This document shows positions 1-8,335 of a DNA stretch of 64,000 nucleotides, piece by piece. Location: assembly GCF_007860135.1 (NCBI RefSeq), contig NZ_SJPV01000001.1, positions 668,939 through 732,938 on the forward strand, given 5' to 3'. Every line of letters starts with the position of its first letter. The stretch's first letter is position 1. The DNA comes from Novipirellula artificiosorum (GTDB lineage: Bacteria > Planctomycetota > Planctomycetia > Pirellulales > Pirellulaceae). The notes under the pieces were generated by a model. That model was not told the DNA's origin. It saw nothing but the letters and a program-made list of their open reading frames with translations, and did no database searches. The translations under genes and the position numbers were made by a program.

Positions 1-2131
1 GAAACGCGTCGAGGGCCAAATCAACCGACATCATCGTCTGCAAGTGCGTCTCAAGTGTCTCGGCTCGTGTTTGGAACCTCAACTGACGCGGCAAGACGCC
101 GCACGAGGCAAACTCACGTCGATAGCGGTCTTGGACCGAACGGATGGAATATCGATCCCCATACTTGAAGAGGACACTCGCTTGGGGAGCCTTTTTCAGA
201 ATCGTCGCATACGCGGCGATCGCGGTGGGCGAAATCTTCGCGATGTTGTTGAAGACGCCAAGCAGCGGCGCGCCGCGAGACGCGACGGATACGTTTGCCA
301 CTTCCGGATAGGGACGCCAAGCCAAATGTGCATGGTCAAGCCAAATGAGTTGTTCACCGTAAAGTGACTCGGCGGTGCCGGGAGGATCGGCAAAACGATC
401 CGTAAGGTGATAATCGATCGTTTGAAGCGCCGTGGTGTTGGGATAGCCCAAGAACGATACTTGGACCGGGGCCACCCGCTTCGATAACACTCGCAAACGA
501 TTGCCGCCACCGGTATAGCCACCCAATTCAATCAAGACATCGAGTTGATCCTGTCGAATCGCCTGGGCAACCGCTTCGTCTTCCATGGCTTGAATGAGTA
601 CAAACCGATCGACCGCTTGCTCGGTCGCTTTTGTGATTTCATCGAATTGTTCACTGTCGTGATAGACCGTGACATGAAAAAGGTCGCGGTCATGGGATTC
701 GAGGATCGGTAAAATGATTTTGCCAACCGGATGCGTATAGAAATCTGCCGCCAAATAGCCAATGCGGATCTTCTCGTTTACCGCTCTCTGGCGTTTCGCA
801 AGCGGAACGGGACGTTCCGTAAAGCGAATCCCCAATCGAAAGTGCTCTTTCGAAATCTCGGCTGCCGTGTAGCGATCGGAATAGTTCATGTACAAAAGAC
901 AATTTGCGGCCGCAACCGAGTCCCCACGATCCAGCCGCAGCAATTCGCGGCAATACGTCAAGGATTCATCAATTTCGCCGATCAATGCCGACAAGGCAGA
1001 GAGCTGAAACAAGTTATCGCGATGACTCGGACGCAGTTCCAGCACGCGCCGTCGGAGCGGAAGCGAATCCACTTTGCGCCCCGCCTTTTCCAATGTGGTA
1101 CAGGCCACCAACAACAGATGGCTCTCCGAGTCGGATGACAACCGTTGCTCGGCATCACAGCACAAGGCCAACAACAAATCGACCGCTTCGTCGACACAAC
1201 CGATCCACCGCAGCGCTTCGGCGAGCCGCAGTTGGCTGGCCATGTCCACTGGATCGTCTTGGACCGCCGACCGCCACCGAACCACCTCCGCATCCCAATC
1301 CTTGGCTTTGGTTTTCCTCTCCTTTTTCTGTTCGGGTTCGCTGTTACCCTCTGCCAAAACCCGGCGACGAAGCGGTTCGGGGATGGGATAGCCAAGCATG
1401 TCAAGCGTGGCATGAAAATCTTCATTCTTCCGTAGGTCCGCCCAAATCTTTCGACTTACCGGACTGCGCTCGTTGAAACGAATCTCCTTGCGTTCAACAC
1501 GTACCGAATCACCCGTCATGTTCGTGTACTGGTGCCATTTCTGTTGCCAGTCCGGGTCGTAGGCGATCGCAAGCGTTCGGCAGACATCGGCCAGTGTCGC
1601 TTGTGGATCTTCGAGAAAATCTTCGTAGCGAAACCAAGGCATCTGCTGGACCGATTCGGCAAAGGCTCGCGTGCCGCGCCAAAAAGCCGCCTCATCCCAG
1701 GCATCGCCAAGCGCCTTCATTTCTCTGCACTGAAGATACTGATCAAGCGGATGCCGCACGGTCGCACAACGCTTTTCCTGTTCCGTGATCACGTCCTCCC
1801 ACGAAAACCGAAGCCTCGGTTTTGAAACAAAGGGGAAACCCACAAAATCCAGATGCGACCAGTCGCGAACCACCAGACTTAACCGTCGCTTTTCGGCGCG
1901 GCCCGCAATCATCGCCAACGCCTTCGCAAACCCGTCCACCTCGTCGCTTTCGAGTTCGCGAATCTCAGCCGCGTCCACCAAGCCATACCACTCGGCCGCC
2001 TGGCGTAGCGGATGAAAATGGCGCGTCCCCAGCGGGTGAATCTCGCTCAGAAAACAGACCCCCTTCATCGAAGCCAAGCAACGTGAGATCAGCGTCCCGC
2101 CCGAACCGGCAAGGTGATGCAGAAGAGGCAT
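1..2131 (-). CDS. Sulfotransferase-like / SPINDLY-type O-GlcNAc transferase fusion, C-terminus off the window
   Basis: My own reading of the minus strand gives one uninterrupted frame of 710 codons that runs off the left edge. Residues about 1-245 resemble a P-loop sulfotransferase: HHLAGSGGTLISRCL near the start fits the PAPS-binding loop and ATVRHPLDQYL near residue 120 fits the 3'-phosphate motif. Residues about 265-430 are TPR-like. From about 454 the frame is recognisably SPINDLY/OGT (Glyco_transf_41): RIGYLAADFYTHPVG, then LDVLIELGGYTGG, VQVSFLGYPNTT and IDYHLTDRFADPPG. SPINDLY-family proteins move GlcNAc or fucose onto Ser/Thr. The ATG is preceded in frame by TGA, so the sulfotransferase part is not a mis-extended start. 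It begins 35 bp after the ankyrin gene and is probably co-transcribed with it. The end of the catalytic domain is not visible. Confidence 0.82.
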   Translation of the reverse strand, partial: MPLLHHLAGSGGTLISRCLASMKGVCFLSEIHPLGTRHFHPLRQAAEWYGLVDAAEIRELESDEVDGFAKALAMIAGRAEKRRLSLVVRDWSHLDFVGFPFVSKPRLRFSWEDVITEQEKRCATVRHPLDQYLQCREMKALGDAWDEAAFWRGTRAFAESVQQMPWFRYEDFLEDPQATLADVCRTLAIAYDPDWQQKWHQYTNMTGDSVRVERKEIRFNERSPVSRKIWADLRKNEDFHATLDMLGYPIPEPLRRRVLAEGNSEPEQKKERKTKAKDWDAEVVRWRSAVQDDPVDMASQLRLAEALRWIGCVDEAVDLLLALCCDAEQRLSSDSESHLLLVACTTLEKAGRKVDSLPLRRRVLELRPSHRDNLFQLSALSALIGEIDESLTYCRELLRLDRGDSVAAANCLLYMNYSDRYTAAEISKEHFRLGIRFTERPVPLAKRQRAVNEKIRIGYLAADFYTHPVGKIILPILESHDRDLFHVTVYHDSEQFDEITKATEQAVDRFVLIQAMEDEAVAQAIRQDQLDVLIELGGYTGGGNRLRVLSKRVAPVQVSFLGYPNTTALQTIDYHLTDRFADPPGTAESLYGEQLIWLDHAHLAWRPYPEVANVSVASRGAPLLGVFNNIAKISPTAIAAYATILKKAPQASVLFKYGDRYSIRSVQDRYRREFASCGVLPRQLRFQTRAETLETHLQTMMSVDLALDAF

Positions 2132-2166
2132 GGCGGGTCGATTTCAGTAGGGCGCGTTCTCTTGGT

Positions 2167-3165
2167 CTATTTCAATTCGTTGCCGCCAGTCGGTGGCTGC
2201 GGTTTGGACTCGTTGGCGTGATTCGCCCCCTGCAATTCTTCCACCTTCTCCGTGCCGATCGTTCCAACGGGATGCTGATCAAGCCACTCCACCAATTCGG
2301 TGTATTCCTTGACCAAGTCACTCGCAATAAAATAGACGTCCATGCTGGGGGCCGCGAGCTTCCGCTTCTTGTAGTAGTCCAGCTTTTGAATCGCGATCTC
2401 ACGCACCGTTTTTCCGTCCCGATCCGGGATATCGGGACTTGCTCCTGCTTTCAGGATCTTGAGCACCGCGGCCACCCTGCTGTGTTTAACACCCTCATGA
2501 CATGCGGTTTCCCTTAACCTATGACGTCGATCCAGTTCAACGCCCGCCGCGAGCAAAGCATCAAGTGCCTCCATTGAGTTCATTCCTGGCGGCGAAAAGT
2601 AGGAATGGAGCAAAGTCTGACCATCGGCGTCCAGGTCAAACGGGTCATTGCATTGAGGGAACGCAGCTAAGAAGTAATCGCTTTTGCGGTGTCGCAGTGC
2701 CAAACGCAAAACGGTATCTCCAGGAAGGAAGGGCATAAAGTGGACAGTACGCAGTCCATCTCGACAGTCGCTCGCTAGTTTCTTATCGACGTCAGCGCCG
2801 TGTTGAACGAGAACTTTAAAGATCGGCAGATCGCCAACAATATAGGCCCACATCAGTGGTGTCACACCAAACTTCCCCGCCTGATTCAGATCGAATCCCT
2901 CCTTAAGCATCTTCTCGATCTTAGACGTATCCCGCCTAGAGATAGCTTCACAAAAATCAAGTTGCTTACCGGGTCCAAAGAACATACTGGCCTGAAACCC
3001 TTCCACTTTTGCAATCGTGCCCCACTCTTCGGGAAAACGCAAACGGGCCCCTCCTTGTCCTGAATGCCCGCGACGCTCCGACGGCGACTCCACCGCCATT
3101 GAAGCTGGGAATTTAAAAAGAACAATTGCATACAGGACTATCCAGCAGACGCTACATCTTTTCAT
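2167..3165 (-). CDS. Secreted ankyrin-repeat protein
   Basis: This 332-residue protein starts with a signal-peptide-like stretch (MKRCSVCWIVLYAIVLF, likely cleavage near residue 24), so it should act outside the cytoplasm. Ankyrin-like units follow: LDFCEAISRRDTSKIEKML, then FGVTPLMWAYIVGDLPIFKV with LVQHGADVDKK, a diverged unit around DGQTLLHSYF, then ACHEGVKHSRVAAVLKIL with AGASPD. The C-terminal 60 residues are charged and lack repeats. Ankyrin repeats are protein-binding scaffolds; no enzyme motif is visible. The gene lies 84 bp downstream of the giant lipase-domain gene and 35 bp upstream of the SPINDLY fusion, all on the minus strand. A binding or inhibitory partner for the neighbouring secreted protein is possible but is only inferred from position. 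Confidence 0.8.
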   Translation of the reverse strand: MKRCSVCWIVLYAIVLFKFPASMAVESPSERRGHSGQGGARLRFPEEWGTIAKVEGFQASMFFGPGKQLDFCEAISRRDTSKIEKMLKEGFDLNQAGKFGVTPLMWAYIVGDLPIFKVLVQHGADVDKKLASDCRDGLRTVHFMPFLPGDTVLRLALRHRKSDYFLAAFPQCNDPFDLDADGQTLLHSYFSPPGMNSMEALDALLAAGVELDRRHRLRETACHEGVKHSRVAAVLKILKAGASPDIPDRDGKTVREIAIQKLDYYKKRKLAAPSMDVYFIASDLVKEYTELVEWLDQHPVGTIGTEKVEELQGANHANESKPQPPTGGNELK

Positions 3166-3249
3166 TGTGTAGGAACCTTTGTTTTGGGCACAAGAACGGA
3201 CGTCGGTCGGTTGGCAGGTACCAGAAAGAACGACATTGCGCAGCAGTGA

Positions 3250-6200
3250 CTATCTGCCGAAATAGACATCCCATTGACTGCTGTGAAGTAAACCATAGTA
3301 AATGGAGGGAAAGCGATGAGACTCAACAAGCTTGCCAAATGCGTCGGTCGCACCGTCTGCCGTTGCGTAAAAAATCGCTGCCACAAGGTCTTGTAGCGTC
3401 TTCTCATCAATTGGGTCGGAGAGGTCGAGGCCTGATATCGCTTGCCCCAAGGTCTCAACTAAACGAAGCTCATTGGGCGACAGCTCGTAGAGTCCCTCCA
3501 AGGTAACGGGAATTCCAACCGCAGTGGGTGCGAAGCTGGCACGTCTTTGCAGGAATGTCAACACATCGGGTGCATGCCATCGACCCTCGGAATCCGCGCC
3601 AATCCAATTGACGTTATAAGCTGTGATCTTCTCACCATCGGAGTCGTAGGCGGCCAGCGCATTATCAGAAAAATCCTCTGGAAATCCCACGCTGCCACCT
3701 ATTTCCTCAAACGTATGTCGCTGAACTCCAGATGCATTGAACGTGTCGGCATGGATGCCAGATCCTAGGGCTGCCGCGCTCGCCAGCCCTCCCCCAAGTG
3801 ACTGGCCTGTGGTGATAAAGCCGTCCAATTCATGAACCTGTGATAACAAGTAGGTCAACCAAATCGAATGGTAGTGTTGAGCCTCACCTGAGACCAGCAA
3901 TTGGGTAAGGTTTGTTAGCCAATCTCGCAAATCCTCCGTGCCCGCAAATGAAAGAACATATCGCCCCGAAACATGGTCCCGGTACAAGGCTACTTGAAGA
4001 CCTGGCACCCCGATCGGTGGGCTCCCTATGGCTGGTACTTTTGAGAAGAGTGTTCCTAGAACGTAGTCGATATCCTTTTGCTTTAGGTCCTTCTCGATGA
4101 GTTCCCTGACCTCCTCTTCCGTCAATCGTTTCATCACGTATTCGGTTGCGTCGATTGGCAAGGCGCCCCCGGGACCGGCGCTTCCTGGCTTGGGATCTTT
4201 GTAGCCATAGACAAGTTGTGCCGCGAAGGCGCTGCGCAGTTCGGGCTTGGATTGAACCGTCGGGTAGAACGAGTTGGGCTCGACCACCATCCACTTGACG
4301 TCATCGTAGAGATTGTCAACGCCATAGCCAATCAAATGGGCTCGTAACCGTGTGTCTGGCTTGCCATAGTCGTCGACTCCCAAATGCGAAACCGAGCCAA
4401 CGAGCGAGTAGTGATCCTTCCGAACACTCGTGGCTTCGAGATACAACTCAATCTCTCCTGTCGCACCGTCATAACCTAATTCGCTCAGTCTGTAGATTCG
4501 GTTCATCGATACCCGGTTGCCGCCATCTGCAACGTCGTCCGGGTTGGGCCCAAACATCGATTTGTCGGTGTTCCAGACTCGAATGGTTCCCGATTCCGGC
4601 CCCGCATCGATCTCTTCGAAGCTGAGGCTGTAGGATACTGGGGCGAGTCCAACCGGAAGCGTGATTCGAACGGGCGTGAACTGTGCCGCCCCCACCTGCA
4701 GCATTTTGCCAATGCCATAGTCGTTCGCTTCAAGGTACTCTTCCCATTCCGATCCTTCTGGGAATGCGAAACCGTCGTTGTTATCGCTGTCAATGTCCAC
4801 ATCGATTCCGCCCACGTTGACCGCCACTTCGCCGCCGAAGACCAAGCCGGTGTCGGCGTCGGCACCCAAGGAAGCATTGTCACGCCAATCGAGCGTGATG
4901 GTGGTGGAAAACAGCGAAATGCCTTCGACCCATACCGTTTCTTGACCCGCATAGGCCACGCCGCCACCCCATTCGCGCATCCGATCATCCTGGCCGCTTT
5001 CAAACGGAAGGATCAATGCCGCTTTGTCCGCCGACGTCCAGACCCGAATGCTCTGCAGATCGTAGCGAAACTCAAACCTACCGTCGGTAGCATTCATGGA
5101 TTCGGAAAGCAGAGCCTCGAGGGACAATTCTCGAAGATCAGGATCGACAAAACCACGATCGAAAAGGTCATCGCTACCATCTTGATTGTCGTCATTGTTG
5201 TTCAAAGTGACGTCAAGCTTGTCAAAGGCGTAGCCAATCTCACCTGTATCATCATCTTTCAGCGTGAGCTCTACGGGATAAATTGAATCCAATCCCGACT
5301 CCAACTCTTTCTTGGCTTCCAGAGTCGTTACGAATGGCCACATTGCCTCATAAGAGAAGAGACCAGTCTCGGTCGTGCCTTGTTCTCCCCATTTCACCTC
5401 GAGGCTGTGAGAATCAAAATGACCTGGATCGACGAAGTCGGCCCTAACAATCCCCTCATCGTTGCCCTGATCGCTTCTGCCAAACGAAAGGGTTGGTCTC
5501 GAGTCAAATCGCGGGATCACATTCAGAACCGTCGCAGAGGCTGTTTGGGTTTCACCAAAATCAAACTCGAGATTGATCGTGTCTTGCGGCGTGTGATTTG
5601 CGTTGTACCAAGGCCCATCGTCGCAAATAAAGAACCAGGAGGAAAAGATCTCGCTGTGACCGGCTGGGTCCAAAGACGGCCTACGGAAGTAATCGAGATC
5701 ATAGAACACGGTTTCTCCGTTATCGTCAAAGTTACCGTCAAAGTTGGTGTCGGCCCGAAGGATCAGATCGGGGGGTGGCAGCAGTTGGCCATTTTTTCGA
5801 GGCCCGTCGATCTCAACGGTGACTTCCAACGATTCGCCTTCATGGACCCGATCGCCCTGCGGACTGCTGACTCCGCCACTGTAAGCGCCAAAGGTGTAAC
5901 CCTTGATGTAGAACTTCGTAGCCGACGTCTGCCCGCCTGACACCGAGCTATCACTCCCACCGGTGTCACCGCCTGACGTGTAACCACCGCCCGTGTTGGC
6001 GCCCGTGCTACCGTCGATCGCAACGCCTGTTCCGGTCCCGAAAGAAGTCGGTGAGATCGCTTGGGTTCCGCCACCCGAACTCCCGCCTGCATCCGATCCA
6101 CTGCCCGAACCGGTATCACCACCACTCGTGTCACCACCGACTCCGGTCCCAGCCCCCGTAACCTCTCCCGTGTCTCCGCTTGACGCACCACCTGACTCAC

Positions 6201-7110
6201 CCCCGGAATCTCCCTCCGACGCACCCCAACTGGATCCATCGATCGATCCGTCGCCGGAATCGTCACCCGAGACCCCCGAACTTCCATCCCAACTACTTCC
6301 ATCCCAACTACTTCCATCCCAACTACTTCCATCCCAGCTACTTCCATCCCAGCTACTTCCATCCCAGCTGCTTCCATCCCAGCCGCTTCCGTCCCAGGTG
6401 CTTCCGTCCCAGGTGCCTTGGTCCCAGGTGCCAGAACCCGCACCGGAATCACCTCCACAACCATCCCCCGAACCTTCGTCCCAAATGCCACCCGAGTCGG
6501 CGCCCGAGGCACCTTCCGAACTGCCGTTCCAAGTCCCCGTACCGGAGCCTTCATTCCAGATACCGCCGGAGTCTCCGCCAGAGTTACCGTCCGAACTGGA
6601 TTCGGACTCACCGCCGGTGACCACACAATAGTCGAGCCGACAATCGAAGGCTGAGGCCGCCTGAGCAGCCGCTGTCGCTGCTTGCGCCGCACGATCCGCT
6701 TCGATCGCTGCAATCGCCGCATCGAAATCGTTTCCATCCAGTTGGTTGTCTTGATTGAGATCAGCCGCTGGAATTTGCGAGAGACTCCATCCGGCCTCGA
6801 TCGCATTGGCGATCCGTAGCGCATCCGCGGGTGTCAGCTCGCCATCATTGTTGAGATCGGGAAGCCCCGCCCCGGCAATCTCCGCTGCAATCGTTGCTCC
6901 GGCCGTGTATTGCAAGGAAGCATCTGCAAACGAATCACCGGCCAACAATTCCCTTGCGTGCAGATGCTCCATTCGCAATTGTCTTTGCGGCCGCAGTTGC
7001 CGCCAAAGCGGTTCGCCCATCCGGTAAGAAACTGCATCCTGCGGTAGGACAGCTCCCAGAGACCGCAAGGACATGGTGACTCGTTTCCATGTTGCGTGAG
7101 ATTCAGGCAT
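3250..7110 (-). CDS. Giant secreted protein: dockerin-like repeats, WDGSS repeats, C-terminal class-3 lipase domain
   Basis: The frame extends to a TTG at 7191, but that codon lies inside a good -35 box. The ATG at 7110 has GGAG six bases upstream, giving 1286 residues. Near residue 47 is MEHLHARELLAGD, a degenerate form of the planctomycete LEP-R-LLA motif of exported proteins. Residues about 83-135 contain paired calcium-loop dockerin-like repeats (DLNNDGELTPADAL, DLNQDNQLDGNDF). About 160-400 is Gly/Ser/Asp-rich with tandem WDGSS units. A beta-rich middle of unknown fold follows, including acidic stretches such as DNNDDNQDGSDDLFD. Residues about 1040-1120 match class-3 lipases: VLSFAGTEDLRDWLTNL and the nucleophile elbow GQSLGGG (Ser about 1104). 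It is probably a cell-surface or secreted esterase/lipase; the substrate is unknown. About 180 residues follow the elbow. Confidence 0.8.
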   Translation of the reverse strand: MPESHATWKRVTMSLRSLGAVLPQDAVSYRMGEPLWRQLRPQRQLRMEHLHARELLAGDSFADASLQYTAGATIAAEIAGAGLPDLNNDGELTPADALRIANAIEAGWSLSQIPAADLNQDNQLDGNDFDAAIAAIEADRAAQAATAAAQAASAFDCRLDYCVVTGGESESSSDGNSGGDSGGIWNEGSGTGTWNGSSEGASGADSGGIWDEGSGDGCGGDSGAGSGTWDQGTWDGSTWDGSGWDGSSWDGSSWDGSSWDGSSWDGSSWDGSSWDGSSGVSGDDSGDGSIDGSSWGASEGDSGGESGGASSGDTGEVTGAGTGVGGDTSGGDTGSGSGSDAGGSSGGGTQAISPTSFGTGTGVAIDGSTGANTGGGYTSGGDTGGSDSSVSGGQTSATKFYIKGYTFGAYSGGVSSPQGDRVHEGESLEVTVEIDGPRKNGQLLPPPDLILRADTNFDGNFDDNGETVFYDLDYFRRPSLDPAGHSEIFSSWFFICDDGPWYNANHTPQDTINLEFDFGETQTASATVLNVIPRFDSRPTLSFGRSDQGNDEGIVRADFVDPGHFDSHSLEVKWGEQGTTETGLFSYEAMWPFVTTLEAKKELESGLDSIYPVELTLKDDDTGEIGYAFDKLDVTLNNNDDNQDGSDDLFDRGFVDPDLRELSLEALLSESMNATDGRFEFRYDLQSIRVWTSADKAALILPFESGQDDRMREWGGGVAYAGQETVWVEGISLFSTTITLDWRDNASLGADADTGLVFGGEVAVNVGGIDVDIDSDNNDGFAFPEGSEWEEYLEANDYGIGKMLQVGAAQFTPVRITLPVGLAPVSYSLSFEEIDAGPESGTIRVWNTDKSMFGPNPDDVADGGNRVSMNRIYRLSELGYDGATGEIELYLEATSVRKDHYSLVGSVSHLGVDDYGKPDTRLRAHLIGYGVDNLYDDVKWMVVEPNSFYPTVQSKPELRSAFAAQLVYGYKDPKPGSAGPGGALPIDATEYVMKRLTEEEVRELIEKDLKQKDIDYVLGTLFSKVPAIGSPPIGVPGLQVALYRDHVSGRYVLSFAGTEDLRDWLTNLTQLLVSGEAQHYHSIWLTYLLSQVHELDGFITTGQSLGGGLASAAALGSGIHADTFNASGVQRHTFEEIGGSVGFPEDFSDNALAAYDSDGEKITAYNVNWIGADSEGRWHAPDVLTFLQRRASFAPTAVGIPVTLEGLYELSPNELRLVETLGQAISGLDLSDPIDEKTLQDLVAAIFYATADGATDAFGKLVESHRFPSIYYGLLHSSQWDVYFGR
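6280..6430. repeat. 15-bp tandem repeat encoding WDGSS units
   Basis: About nine head-to-tail copies of a 15-bp unit (acttccatcccaact and close variants) lie inside the giant lipase gene. In the minus-strand frame each unit encodes Trp-Asp-Gly-Ser-Ser. Copies diverge towards 6430, where units read WDGST and then WDQGT. As a multiple of three, copy number can change without a frameshift, so repeat length may vary between strains. The unit has no spacers, so this is not a CRISPR array. Confidence 0.9.
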
Positions 7111-7163
7111 CGAACGCTCCACAAAGAGAAGAGGAGATGGCTTGTGCGATTGCCCCAGCCGTG

Positions 7164-7191
7164 AATTTACGAGTCCCCGGTCAGACGTCAA
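7164..7191 (-). promoter_or_regulatory. Sigma-70-like promoter of the giant lipase gene
   Basis: On the minus strand TTGACG (7186-7191) and TAAATT (7164-7169) are separated by 16 bases. Transcription would start near 7157, about 47 bases before the ATG at 7110. The -35 box overlaps the alternative TTG start at 7191, which argues for the shorter protein. The rest of the 7111-7456 gap shows no other gene or strong element. Confidence 0.5.
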
Positions 7192-7456
7192 GAAAAAAAC
7201 AGAGCGTTCGTTGCAATTTTCAAAAAACTATCATTTGGCAGCGTTCACCTAACGTTCCTGAACACTCGCGACGCATCTTATTGCTTTCCTTCATTTTCTC
7301 CGACGCATCCGACAGATTTCTTCCAGCGGGTGAAAGCCATCGGTCAGCCGTGGAGACGCAAATAACGCACACCCTCCCACCAGAGGTAACAAATACTTCT
7401 ACTGACAATGGGGTCCAGCTGGACAGCGCCACTTTATGAGCGGCAACCAGGATCCA

Positions 7457-8335
7457 TCACGGAGCGTCCCGGGCCTTGAACTCGATGCAATCGAGCGATT
7501 CGATCGGGATCTTGCATTCATCGAACAGATCATGAACACCCATCACTTCCCGGTCGGTGATTCGAACGGAGTGAAGTGTGAGGCTACAACCGCCCGAAAA
7601 AATCACGTTCACTTGCCTCGACTGTTTTTGACTGTCTCGGGTCACAACGAGTGGGGCGTTAGGAACAGGAATCCGTTCGATCCTGGCAATCGTCTGGCGT
7701 GCGATCTGCTTCTCAGCGGAAAGCACTCGAATCCGAAGCTTTTCCGAGTCCAGAGAGACAAATTCTCCACGCAGCACATCTCCCGAAATGGAAAAGCAGA
7801 GCACCGATGAAGGATCTTCGTTGCTCAAACCAACGCCATGCAATAGGCGTTGCTGCTCGTCTCGGCTCAAGGCCGCAGCAGGCAGGGCCATCTGAAAGAA
7901 AACACTTTGGATCGATGCGTTTTCGACGAAGGTTGCTGCCGTCTGCGGAGAGCGAAAGGTTACCCCCTCGTCATCCATCTGCTCGATGCTTCCAGCAAGG
8001 AAGTCTCCTCCAACCAGCGAAAGCCCCTGCGAGGGTGTTTCCTTTTCGATGCGATTTCGAACGAGGCGATTGAGATAATCGATCGATTCGATACGACGCA
8101 GCTTGTCCAAGTCGTAGCTGTCACTCCCCTGCGATTCACTGTCTCGGAATCGAATCGGCGCCGAGGTCGAATCCGCTTCGATTTGTCCTTGGACCTCCGT
8201 GCCATCATGAAAGGTCAAACGAAGAATAGGTGATTCAGCCTCCGCGTGCGTGCCCACAAACCCCAGTAGGATTGCGAGGGTGAGCAACAGCAATGTCGAA
8301 CCTGTTTTTGCGATCGTCAAACCTCTACCTCTCAT
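7457..8335 (-). CDS. Secreted hypothetical protein, last gene of the DUF4175 operon
   Basis: This 292-residue protein has a clear signal peptide: a TLLLLTLAILLGFVGTHAEAE hydrophobic core preceded by basic residues, with cleavage expected after THAEA. The mature part looks all-beta with repeated short segments of the form FHDGTEVQGQI, LVGGDFLAGSIEQM and ISGDVLRGEFVSLD. These resemble tandem small barrel units that ask how much of something is held or exposed, but no named family or catalytic motif is recognised. Its start overlaps the end of the upstream gene by 11 bases, so it is translationally coupled to the prenyltransferase-repeat and DUF4175-like genes and probably works with them at the envelope. 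It could be a planctomycete-specific family. Confidence 0.75.
   Translation of the reverse strand: MRGRGLTIAKTGSTLLLLTLAILLGFVGTHAEAESPILRLTFHDGTEVQGQIEADSTSAPIRFRDSESQGSDSYDLDKLRRIESIDYLNRLVRNRIEKETPSQGLSLVGGDFLAGSIEQMDDEGVTFRSPQTAATFVENASIQSVFFQMALPAAALSRDEQQRLLHGVGLSNEDPSSVLCFSISGDVLRGEFVSLDSEKLRIRVLSAEKQIARQTIARIERIPVPNAPLVVTRDSQKQSRQVNVIFSGGCSLTLHSVRITDREVMGVHDLFDECKIPIESLDCIEFKARDAP

Noticed and set aside
114-1476. Several short frames on both strands at the left edge
   Set aside because: They are shadows of the edge-truncated sulfotransferase/SPINDLY frame, whose translation shows clear family sequence through 1-2131.
6280-6430. Regular repeats taken as a possible CRISPR array
   Set aside because: The units are contiguous, 15 bp and in frame with no spacers and no cas gene.
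5763-6824. Long open frames overlapping the Ser/Asp repeat region of the giant lipase gene on both strands
   Set aside because: They are frame shadows of low-complexity sequence (LPSQLLPSQ-like and GMEVAGMEV-like repeats) with no start signal; the minus-strand lipase frame explains the region.
7111-7191. TTG-start extension of the giant lipase gene
   Set aside because: The TTG lies in a promoter -35 box and the downstream ATG has a good ribosome-binding site.
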